Of a stretch of DNA of 64,000 nucleotides, positions 19,361-29,393 are shown piece after piece (position 1 is the first letter of the stretch; each line of letters opens with the position of its first letter). Both the position numbers and the translations under genes were made by a program. The notes beneath the pieces are model-generated. The model was given only the letters and a program-made list of their open reading frames with translations. It was not told the origin of the DNA and ran no database searches. This DNA comes from CAVRQM01 sp963732775 (GTDB lineage: Bacteria; Pseudomonadota; Alphaproteobacteria; Acetobacterales; Acetobacteraceae), in NCBI GenBank assembly GCA_963732775.1, contig CAVTAR010000001.1, forward strand, positions 1,302,001 through 1,366,000. The letters run 5' to 3'.

Positions 19361-20035
19361 CCCGCCGCCGCTGGAGCTGCGCGCAGTGCGGCGCGCCTTC
19401 CGCACGCCCGAGGGACCGCTGGTGATCCTCGACGGTGCCGACCTCGTGCTGCGCGCCGGCGAGATCGTGGCGTTGGTGGCGCCCTCGGGCACCGGGAAGT
19501 CGACCTTGCTGCATCTGGCTGGGCTGTTGGAGAAGCCGGATGGTGGCGCGGTGATCGTCGGCGGCCGCGACGCGGGCGCGCTGTCGGACCTTGCGCGCAC
19601 GGCGATCCGGCGCGACTCGATCGGCTTCGTCTATCAGTTCCACCACCTGCTGCCGGAGTTCTCGGCATTGGAGAACGTCGTGCTGCCGCAGATGATCGCC
19701 GCTCGACCCCGCCGCGATGCGGAGCTTCGCGCGCGGGGGCTGCTGGGCGCGCTCGGCTTGTCGGCGCGCGAGCGGAACCTGCCCGGGAAGCTGTCCGGCG
19801 GCGAGCAGCAGCGGGTGGCGATCGCGCGCGCGCTGGCCAACGCGCCGGGCGTGCTGCTGGCCGACGAGCCGACCGGCAACCTCGATGCGCGGACGGCCGA
19901 CACGGTGTTCGCGGCGTTGCTGGCGGCGGTGCGCGATCAGGGGACGGCGGCGCTGATCGCCACGCACAACCCGGCGCTGGCGGCGCGCATGGACCGGATC
20001 GTGACGTTGCGCGACGGAAGGGTCGAGGCCGCCTG

Positions 20036-20036
<1 letters not shown>
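19353..20036 (+). CDS. lolD: Lipoprotein-releasing ABC transporter ATPase LolD
   Basis: This 227-residue ABC ATPase powers the LolC permease. Walker A is APSGTGKST, the Q-loop region is VYQFHHLLPEFSALENV (the FHHLLPEF stretch is characteristic of LolD), the signature is LSGGEQQRV, Walker B is GVLLADEPTGNLD, and the switch His is in ATHNPA. The start is GTG 19353 within the lolC tail, and the stop shares one base with the dnaE start. Note APSGTGKST where GPSGSGKST is commoner; the key Lys and Ser/Thr are intact. Confidence 0.95.
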
Positions 20037-23449
<3,413 letters not shown>

Positions 23450-23465
23450 GCGGCGCTGTCGACAA

Positions 23466-23502
23466 TCCGCGGCGCGGGCGACTACTCCGCGGCGCGGGCG
23501 AC
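23466..23502. repeat. 20-bp-period duplication at the 3' end of the YodC-like gene
   Basis: The 17-base stretch at 23466-23482 recurs exactly at 23486-23502. The second copy encodes the last residues of the YodC-like protein on the minus strand; the first lies just past its stop codon. This looks like a local slippage duplication, so the stop position may vary between strains. Confidence 0.6.
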
Positions 23503-23706
23503 GCCCGATGCCGTGCCGGTGTCGACCTTCGGGCGCCGCTTCAGCTTGACCAGGGCGTGTGTCGCGATCTTGTCGACCGACAGCTGCTCGTCGGCCATCC
23601 AGTAGCAGGTCGCCTCGCCGCCCTGGACGTCGCCGACCGTCATGCGCAGGTCGCTCGTCTTGAGGCGAACGACGTCGCCGGGCACGATCTCGATGTCGGT
23701 CATCAT
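23482..23706 (-). CDS. YodC-like DUF2158 small protein
   Basis: This 74-residue soluble protein belongs to the DUF2158/YodC family, whose function is unknown. Family features seen are EIVPGDVVRLKTSDLRMTVG, a short beta-strand-rich SH3-like start, and the conserved Cys-Tyr-Trp region GGEATCYWMADEQL. The C-terminal tail is polar. Two adjacent ATGs (23706 and 23703) could both serve; a ggag sequence lies just upstream on the minus strand. It is the only gene on this strand between the dnaE block and the two-component genes and converges on dnaE. Confidence 0.8.
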   Translation of the reverse strand: MMTDIEIVPGDVVRLKTSDLRMTVGDVQGGEATCYWMADEQLSVDKIATHALVKLKRRPKVDTGTASGVARAAE

Positions 23707-23901
23707 CGGCAAGCTCCATGGATCCGCGAACTGGCCGCACCCTGGTTCGCGTCCCTTGTGCGAGCAAGTTGAAAATAGCCAATGTGCCGCGACGATGGCA
23801 CACCGGAACGACGCGCGGAGGCATGTCGAGCCGCGCGCAAGCCAAGCTTCCATCGCGCCGTGTTCGCGGTGTAGGACGGGCTCGCCCGGGAGGAAGCGGC
23901 G

Positions 23902-24582
23902 ATGATGCGCGTGCTCATGGTGGAGGATGACGCGGCGACCGCCGCCTACGTGCGACGCGAGCTGGAGCGCGAAGGGTTCAGCGTCGAGCTGACCAGCGAC
24001 GGGCGCGACGGGCTGGCCCGCGCCCGGGCCGAGAAGCTGGATCTGATGATCGTCGACCGGATGCTGCCGGGCCTCGACGGGCTCGACCTGGTGCGTTCGC
24101 TGCGACAGGCGCAGGACCTCGTGCCGATCCTCGTGCTGACCGCGCTCGGCGAGGTGGGCGACCGCGTCCGCGGGCTGGAAGTCGGCGCGGACGACTACCT
24201 GATCAAGCCGTTCGACATCACCGAGCTGGTCGCGCGCCTGCACGCCTTGCTGCGGCGGCGCGCCAGCGACCGGCCGGTGTCGCGCAGCCTCGGCGACCTG
24301 CATCTCGACCTGCTCAGCCGCCGGGTCACGCGGGGCGGCCGCCCGATCGAGCTGATGCCGCGCGAGTTCGGCCTGCTCGACTTCCTGCTGCTGAACCAGG
24401 ACCGGGTGGTGACGCGCACGATGATCCTGGAGCAGGTCTGGGGGTTCAATTTCGACCCGAAGACGAACTTCATCGAGACCCATATCAGCCGCCTGCGCGC
24501 CAAGCTGCGGCTCGATCCCGCCGACCCCGAACTGATCCACACCGTGCGCGGCAGCGGCTACATTGCGCGCGAAGCTCCCTAG
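23902..24582 (+). CDS. OmpR-family response regulator
   Basis: This 226-residue DNA-binding regulator has a receiver domain with the acidic pocket VEDD, phospho-acceptor Asp52 (LMIVDRMLPGLDG), the Thr switch in VLTALGE and Lys in LIKPFDITEL. A winged-helix output domain follows, with LMPREFGLLDFLL, TRTMILEQVWGFNFDP and THISRLRAKL, closest in feel to the QseB/CopR-like group. It overlaps the following kinase by 20 bases, so the two form a pair. The signal and target genes cannot be read from the sequence. Confidence 0.92.
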   Translation: MMRVLMVEDDAATAAYVRRELEREGFSVELTSDGRDGLARARAEKLDLMIVDRMLPGLDGLDLVRSLRQAQDLVPILVLTALGEVGDRVRGLEVGADDYLIKPFDITELVARLHALLRRRASDRPVSRSLGDLHLDLLSRRVTRGGRPIELMPREFGLLDFLLLNQDRVVTRTMILEQVWGFNFDPKTNFIETHISRLRAKLRLDPADPELIHTVRGSGYIAREAP

Positions 24583-25954
24583 GATCCTGCGCACGGCGAG
24601 CTTCCGGCTCGCCAGCCTCTATCTCGTGGTGTTCGTGGCCTCGGTGGCGCTGCTGGGCACGGTGGTGTTCTGGACCACCCGTTCGGCGCTGGAACGCCAG
24701 CTGCGGGACCGTATCGAGGCCGAGGTGACCTACCTGGTCTCGCAATACCAGCGCGGCGGGCTCGCGCATGTCGTGACGCTGGTGGATCAGCGCGACCGGG
24801 GGATCAGTGCGCTCGACTACCAGCTGCGCGACCGCCACGGCGCGGTGCTGGCAGGGGAGCTGCCGCGGATGCTGCCGCGCTCGCTCGGCTGGAACCGAGT
24901 GCAGATCGGCGAGGCCGACGAGCGCGGGATGGAGCCCGAACTGCTGCTGGTGACGACCTTGGCCGATGGCGTGACGCTGACGGTGGGCGACGACCTCGGG
25001 CGCGTGGTGCAGGCCGGCCGGGCGATCGGGCGGGTGTTCGCCTCCGCGGTCGGCGGCATCCTGCTGCTCGGCATCGCGGGCGGCCTGGTGATCAGCCGCG
25101 CCCTGCTGCATCGGGTGGACGCGATGTCGCGTACCGCGGAGGCCATCATCGCCGGGGACCTGCACGAGCGGGTGCCGATCCGCGGCACGCGCGACGACCT
25201 GGACCGGCTGGCCGGGACGCTGAACCGCATGCTCGACCGGATCGAGCTGCTGCTGCGCAGCCTACGCCAGCTCAGCAGCAACGTCGCGCACGACCTGCGC
25301 ACGCCGCTGTCGCAGCTGCGCCAGACGCTGACGGACGCGCACGGCCATGCGGCCACCGTGCCGGAGCTGCGCGCCGCGATGGCGGTCGCGCTGGCGCGGG
25401 CCGAGGCCATGCAGCAGATCTTCACGGCGCTGCTGCGGATCGCCGAGCTCGAGGGGAAATCGAGGGCCGCGCCGTTCGCGCCGCTGGACCTGGCCGACAT
25501 CATGGAGACGGTGGCGGATGCCTACCAGCCGGTGGCCGACCAGGACGGCTATGCGCTGACCGTGCGCCGGCAGCCGGCCGGCAGGGTGCGGGGCGATCGC
25601 GACCTGCTGACGCAGTTGCTGGCCAACCTGGTCGAGAACGCCTTGCAGCACACGCCGCCGGGGACGCGGATCGCGATCGGCCTCGGCGCGTCCGGTGCCG
25701 GCGGCGCGGCGTTGCTGGTGGAGGATGACGGCCCGGGGGTCGCGCCGGCGGATCGCGCCCGCATCCTGGAGCGGTTCTACCGATGCGAGGCGAGCCGCAC
25801 CACGCCTGGGCATGGGCTGGGCCTCAGCCTGGTCGCCGCCATCGCCGAACGCCACGAGGCGCGACTTTGTGTCGAGGATGCCGGCCCCGGGTTGCGCATC
25901 CGCGTGTTGTTCCCGCCGCTGCCGACGGCCATGGCGCTGGCGGAGGCGGCCTGA
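24563..25954 (+). CDS. Sensor histidine kinase, partner of the upstream regulator
   Basis: This 463-residue inner-membrane kinase has a first membrane helix at about residues 15-38 (LASLYLVVFVASVALLGTVVF), a periplasmic domain of about 130 residues, and a second helix around FASAVGGILLLGIAGGLVIS. HAMP and the dimerisation domain follow, with phospho-acceptor His243 in NVAHDLRTPL. ATP-binding boxes are NLVENALQHTPPG, VEDDGPGV and GHGLGLSLV. The only start fitting the full first helix is TTG 24563, inside the regulator gene. No known ligand fold was recognised in the sensor domain. Confidence 0.9.
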   Translation: MRAKLPRILRTASFRLASLYLVVFVASVALLGTVVFWTTRSALERQLRDRIEAEVTYLVSQYQRGGLAHVVTLVDQRDRGISALDYQLRDRHGAVLAGELPRMLPRSLGWNRVQIGEADERGMEPELLLVTTLADGVTLTVGDDLGRVVQAGRAIGRVFASAVGGILLLGIAGGLVISRALLHRVDAMSRTAEAIIAGDLHERVPIRGTRDDLDRLAGTLNRMLDRIELLLRSLRQLSSNVAHDLRTPLSQLRQTLTDAHGHAATVPELRAAMAVALARAEAMQQIFTALLRIAELEGKSRAAPFAPLDLADIMETVADAYQPVADQDGYALTVRRQPAGRVRGDRDLLTQLLANLVENALQHTPPGTRIAIGLGASGAGGAALLVEDDGPGVAPADRARILERFYRCEASRTTPGHGLGLSLVAAIAERHEARLCVEDAGPGLRIRVLFPPLPTAMALAEAA

Positions 25955-25958
25955 GGGC

Positions 25959-26660
25959 CTATGCGGGGTCGCCCTCGTCGTCGCTGTCGTCGATGTGGCC
26001 GCGGGGGAGCCACCACTTCACCGGCTGGTCGCTCGCGGCCGGTTCGCTGCCCTCGCGGTCGGCGCCGCGACGGCTGACCGTGCTGTTCGCGTCCGGTCCG
26101 GGCAGGGGTCGGCGGCGGCGGGGCCGCGGCGGCAGCGCGAACGGGTCGTCGGGCGGCGGCTGGTCCGCCTGGGCGGGGGCGGTGCGGGCCAGCAGGTCGA
26201 GCCTGTCGAGCGTGGCCCGTTCGGCCGCCTGTGCCTCGTTGCGGGCGAGTTCGGCGTGGCCGAGCCGGGTCTGCAGGTCGTGGATCTGGGTGTGCGCCTC
26301 GCGCAGCGCCCGGTCGGCCTGCTCGCGGGCGGCGCGCTCGCGGGCCAGGGCGGCTTCGGCCTCGGCGAGACGGGTCCGGTCCGCGCCGCCGGAAGCGGCC
26401 GCGGCCTCGGTGCGACCGGGCCGCTGCGACACCATGACGACCGGGACCTCGCCGTCCTGCACGAAGCGGGACTTGTGGTGGCCGTTGCCGCCCGGGCCAC
26501 CTTGCCGGCGTGCGGGCTCGCCGCCCCAGCTTCGGGTTCGGGGTGCGTCGGCCCGGCTCAGGCCGAGGGCGCGTCGCGCGCGCAGCTCGCTCTCGTCCAG
26601 TCCGGGATCGCTGAACCCTTCCGGCGCGATGCCGGGCTGGTCGTCAGGTTCATGCGCCAA
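25959..26660 (-). CDS. Hypothetical protein with central coiled coil
   Basis: I do not recognise a characterised family. The 233-residue product has an acidic N-terminus, a Gly/Arg-rich patch, then a striking predicted coiled coil (RLAEAEAALARERAAREQADRALREAHTQI and on, given here only by its borders at roughly residues 95-155). A Pro/Arg-rich linker follows, and a short conserved-looking end, VKWWLPRGHIDDSDDEGD. No signal peptide or membrane helix is present. The frame starts with TTG 26660, with an AGGAG seven bases upstream, a convincing ribosome-binding site. It converges on the kinase gene with four bases between stops. Confidence 0.6.
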   Translation of the reverse strand: MAHEPDDQPGIAPEGFSDPGLDESELRARRALGLSRADAPRTRSWGGEPARRQGGPGGNGHHKSRFVQDGEVPVVMVSQRPGRTEAAAASGGADRTRLAEAEAALARERAAREQADRALREAHTQIHDLQTRLGHAELARNEAQAAERATLDRLDLLARTAPAQADQPPPDDPFALPPRPRRRRPLPGPDANSTVSRRGADREGSEPAASDQPVKWWLPRGHIDDSDDEGDPA

Positions 26661-26677
26661 AGCCGTCTCCTGAGCTG

Positions 26678-27220
26678 ATGTGGCGACGCGCCGGCGTGCG
26701 CCCTGCTGGGTGCCGGCGCGTTGCCGTGTGGCGCCCCGGCAAGGGAAGCCGCGGCGTGCTGGAACGGCCCGGTCCCCGCCAGCCGCCGCCTGAACGTCCT
26801 GCGCTCAAACGTCCTGCGCTCAAACGTCCCGGCTTCAAACGTCCCGGCTTCAAACGTCCCGGCTTCAAACGTCCCGGCTTCAAACGTCCCGGCTTCAAAC
26901 GTCCCGGCTTCAAACGTCCCGGCTTCAAACGTCCGGCGCTCAAACGTCCTGTGCTCGAGCGTCCGGTGCTAGAACGAGGGTGCCGGACGGTCGGATCTGC
27001 ATGTCGAGTTTGCCCGGGCGCTGCGCCAGCTACATGGGGAAGCAGAATCGTGTCTGTCAAGATCGGGCCGGCCGCTCGGACGGTTTTCTTGTTGGCCCGG
27101 GCAAGTGATCGGGCAAGTGATCGGGCAAGTGATCGGGCAAGTGACCGGGCAAGTGATCGGCACGCCAGCACTGCCGGGAGGAGTGCCGGGGCGGCCGATC
27201 GGCGGGCCGAGACGGGATGA
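26678..27220 (+). CDS. Possible small repeat protein, Arg/Pro-rich with two repeat blocks
   Basis: This is a 180-codon open frame in the otherwise empty 556-base divergent gap before the GHMP kinase. It reads through both tandem arrays in register. The first becomes about 12 pentapeptides of the form [K/E]RP[A/G/V][L/F], the second becomes RASD units. Differences between repeat units are mostly synonymous in this frame (Pro codons CCT/CCC/CCG, Leu CTC/CTA, Asp GAT/GAC). Its TGA overlaps the kinase ATG as ATGA. Against it: the Shine-Dalgarno sequence is weak, no family is known to me, and GC-rich DNA leaves many frames open; the opposite strand is open here as well. Confidence 0.3.
   Translation: MWRRAGVRPAGCRRVAVWRPGKGSRGVLERPGPRQPPPERPALKRPALKRPGFKRPGFKRPGFKRPGFKRPGFKRPGFKRPGFKRPALKRPVLERPVLERGCRTVGSACRVCPGAAPATWGSRIVSVKIGPAARTVFLLARASDRASDRASDRASDRASDRHASTAGRSAGAADRRAETG
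26792..26971 (+). repeat. Twelve-unit 15-bp tandem array
   Basis: There are twelve contiguous 15-base units. Units 3 to 9 (26822-26926) are identical copies of aaacgtcccggcttc; the outer units are variants, most alike near the core. It is a perfect-period minisatellite with no spacers, so it is not CRISPR. The identical core suggests recent expansion. Confidence 0.95.
27099..27158 (+). repeat. Five-unit 12-bp tandem array
   Basis: There are five contiguous units of gggcaagtgatc, with one T-to-C change in the fourth. It lies 59 bases upstream of the GHMP kinase start and is unrelated in sequence to the 15-bp array 127 bases before it. Confidence 0.95.
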
Positions 27221-28305
27221 ACCCAGCGCACCGGGCCGGGTCCGGACCCCTCGGGTTCGCGCCGGCGCGGGCCTGCGTGCCGCTGCGGATCGGGCTGGCC
27301 GGAGGTGGGACGGACCTCGGCGCCTACTGCGAGCGGTATGGCGGGGCGGTGCTGAACGCCACCATCGAGCGCTACGCGCATGTCCTGATCGAGCCGGCAG
27401 CCGACGGGCGCGTGCATTTCGCCGCCCACGACGTCGGCCTTGCCGAATGTTTCTTTCCAGACACGAGCAGCCTCGGGGCGGCGGCCCTGGTACTGCACAA
27501 GGGCGTCATGCGACGGATGCTGCACCAGTTCGGGAATCGCCCGGGCGTCGTGCCGGCGCTGCGCGTCACCTCCCGGGTGGAGGCGCCGGCCGGGTCGGGG
27601 CTGGGCTCGTCCTCGGCGCTGGTGGTGGCGCTGGTCGAGGCGTTCCGCCGCTCGATGGACCTGCCGCTCGGGCGGCACGACGTGGCGCGCATCGCCGTCG
27701 AGATCGAGCGGACGGAGCTGGGGCTGGCCGGCGGCCGCCAGGACCAGTACGCGGCGGCGTTCGGCGGCGTCAACTTCCTGGAGTTCGCGGCCGGAGGGCG
27801 CGTTGCCATCACCAAGCTGGCCGTGCCGGCGGGCACGCTGCGCGCGCTCGAGGCCTCGATGCTGCTGTGCGCGACCGGCGTCTCGCGCCACTCCGCCGCG
27901 ATCATCGAGGCGCAGCAGCGCGGCCTTGCCCGAGACGAGTTGCGGGCCGGGGACGGGGCGGCACTCGACGGGCTGCACCAGCTGAAGCGCGACGCCCATG
28001 CCATGCGCGAGGCGCTGATGGCCGGCCAGATCGAGCGCATGGCGGTGATCCTGGACCGGTCGTGGCGCGCGAAGCGGCAGACCGCGCCGGGGATCAGCAC
28101 CGCGCGCATCGAGGCGCTGCTCGACGAAGCGCGGGCGCATGGCGCGCTGGGCGGCAAGGTGTCCGGCGCCGGCGGCGGCGGATACCTGATGCTGATCGCG
28201 CCGCCGCAGCGCCAGGCCGGCATCGCGCGGGCGCTCGAGGCCATGGGAACCGTCGTGTCGCCGGTGCGGCTGGCCGCGCGGGGCGCGCGGTCCTGGCTCG
28301 TCTGA
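27217..28305 (+). CDS. GHMP-family sugar kinase (heptose 7-phosphate kinase-like)
   Basis: This 362-residue kinase has the three GHMP motifs: VPLRIGLAGGGTDLGAYCE (substrate-side motif 1), APAGSGLGSSSALVVALVEA (phosphate loop) and GGKVSGAGGGGYLMLI (motif 3). The LRIGLAGGGTDL start and overall length fit the group holding D-glycero-D-manno-heptose 7-phosphate kinase (HddA) and related sugar-1-kinases, so a role in nucleotide-activated sugar supply for surface glycans is likely. No gmhA, hddC or gmhB partner lies nearby, so the substrate is unsettled. ATG 27217 overlaps the preceding open frame as ATGA. Confidence 0.85.
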   Translation: MNPAHRAGSGPLGFAPARACVPLRIGLAGGGTDLGAYCERYGGAVLNATIERYAHVLIEPAADGRVHFAAHDVGLAECFFPDTSSLGAAALVLHKGVMRRMLHQFGNRPGVVPALRVTSRVEAPAGSGLGSSSALVVALVEAFRRSMDLPLGRHDVARIAVEIERTELGLAGGRQDQYAAAFGGVNFLEFAAGGRVAITKLAVPAGTLRALEASMLLCATGVSRHSAAIIEAQQRGLARDELRAGDGAALDGLHQLKRDAHAMREALMAGQIERMAVILDRSWRAKRQTAPGISTARIEALLDEARAHGALGGKVSGAGGGGYLMLIAPPQRQAGIARALEAMGTVVSPVRLAARGARSWLV

Positions 28306-28343
28306 GCCGGCAGGGTGTTGATTTGACTTGGGATGTTGAACGC

Positions 28344-28433
28344 CGTCATGCCCGGGCTTGATCCGGGCATCCAGTCCAGCCGGCGCGATGGTGCCTGTGG
28401 GACTGGATGCCCGGATCGAGTCCGGGCATGACG
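28344..28433. repeat. Dispersed-type palindromic intergenic element (34-bp arms)
   Basis: The arms at 28344-28377 and 28400-28433 are reverse complements with two mismatches, both G-U-tolerable in RNA, around a 22-base loop. The gtcatgcccgggcttgatcc core is a type I know as recurring between genes in many alphaproteobacteria. It lies just after the GHMP kinase and could act as a bidirectional transcription stop. Bases 28434-28517 hold nothing else I can defend. Confidence 0.85.
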
Positions 28434-28517
28434 ACCGCTCAGGCTCGCGAGTCAGATCAGGGCCCGGGGATACGATACGACAACGTAATAAAACAGGCGT
28501 GCTCAGCGTTGCCCGCC

Positions 28518-29180
28518 TCATCGCCGCTTGGACAGCGGGGGCATCCACCAGGGGCGGCGCTTGGGATCGACGAAGCCGCTGTCGGTCTCGATGCAGCGAT
28601 GGTGCCAGCACGCGGCACGGTCCTCGGCCAGGGTCGGCCGCCGCGGCTTCTTCGGCCGGGGCTTCCTCACCCGGGGCTTCGGCTGGGGGAGCGGGCCGTC
28701 GGGTGAATGCGGCCAGGGCGGGATGGCGAGCATCCGGCACAGCGCGGCGAGCGGCCTGCGGGCCTGCGGCACCTGGGCCAGCAAGGTTTGCACCTGCGGG
28801 TCCTGCAGCCAGTGCTGGAAGGGCCCTGCGGCCCAGCGGATCTCGATGCCTCGGGCCATCAGCCAGCCGACCCGGCGCGGCAGGCGCGGCGGTCTTGGCG
28901 GGGCCGCCTCCGGGGGTGGAGCTTCGGCGGCTGGTGCCGGGCTGGACGGCCGGGGCGGCCGGGGAGGATGCACCCGGGGCAGGCGGCCGGCGGCGAGCAG
29001 GGCGAGGAGGGCTTGCAGGCGGGCGACCAGGCGGCTGGCCCGGCGGTAGGCCAGCGCCGGCAGCGGACTCGATCGCTCCCGCGATTCCCAGAGGCCGAGG
29101 CCCCGGGTCAGCATGGTCCAGATCAGGCCGAATTGCCGCGAGAGGTCCAGCAGCGCGGCTTGGGATGGGAGGGATGGCAC
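28518..29180 (-). CDS. Hypothetical protein, Pro/Arg-rich
   Basis: No recognised family. Read from GTG 29180 the product is 220 residues: a helical N-terminal half (QAALLDLSRQFGLIWTMLTR, then ASRLVARLQALLALLAAG), a proline-rich linker, and a basic C-terminus (KPRVRKPRPKKPRRPTLAED) ending PWWMPPLSKRR. The core segment RRVGWLMARGIEIRWAAGPF looks folded. An upstream extension to 29384 would translate the palindromic element at 29250-29345 and is therefore rejected as start. The gene is bracketed by two different palindromic repeats. It could be a small lineage-specific protein; no membrane helix or signal peptide is certain. Confidence 0.5.
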   Translation of the reverse strand: MPSLPSQAALLDLSRQFGLIWTMLTRGLGLWESRERSSPLPALAYRRASRLVARLQALLALLAAGRLPRVHPPRPPRPSSPAPAAEAPPPEAAPPRPPRLPRRVGWLMARGIEIRWAAGPFQHWLQDPQVQTLLAQVPQARRPLAALCRMLAIPPWPHSPDGPLPQPKPRVRKPRPKKPRRPTLAEDRAACWHHRCIETDSGFVDPKRRPWWMPPLSKRR

Positions 29181-29249
29181 GAACGGAACATGAACGATAC
29201 GGGGGTGGAAGTCAAGCCGGGGGCGTGGTTTGGGAGTGTGTGGCGGCGA

Positions 29250-29345
29250 CCCCACCCGGCCCTTCGGGCCACCCTCCCCATGAAGGGGAGGGAAAGAAAT
29301 CTCCCTCCCCCCTGTGGGGAGGGTGGCCCGGAGGGCCGGGTGGGG
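29250..29345. repeat. Compound palindromic intergenic element (31-bp arms, inner hairpin)
   Basis: The outer arms at 29250-29280 and 29315-29345 pair with one mismatch. Inside them a second hairpin pairs ggggaggga with tccctcccc. The accctccccatgaagg-type sequence recurs between genes in many GC-rich alphaproteobacteria. It lies between the divergent ends of a hypothetical gene start and the RND pump stop, so it may terminate the pump transcript. Confidence 0.85.
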
Positions 29346-29393
29346 GGACGAGGCCCGAGCACACAGGTCGGGCGGCGGCGGCACCGTCGGGGG

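Noticed and set aside
26792..26971. 15-bp repeats as a CRISPR array or replication iterons
   Set aside because: The units are contiguous with no spacers, no cas genes are present, and no replication initiator, DnaA boxes or AT-rich tract adjoin them.
26792..26971. The [K/E]RP[A/G/V][L/F] pentapeptides as a classical pentapeptide-repeat protein
   Set aside because: The classical repeat needs a hydrophobic centre flanked by A(D/N)LXX-type residues; these charged, Pro-containing units do not fit.
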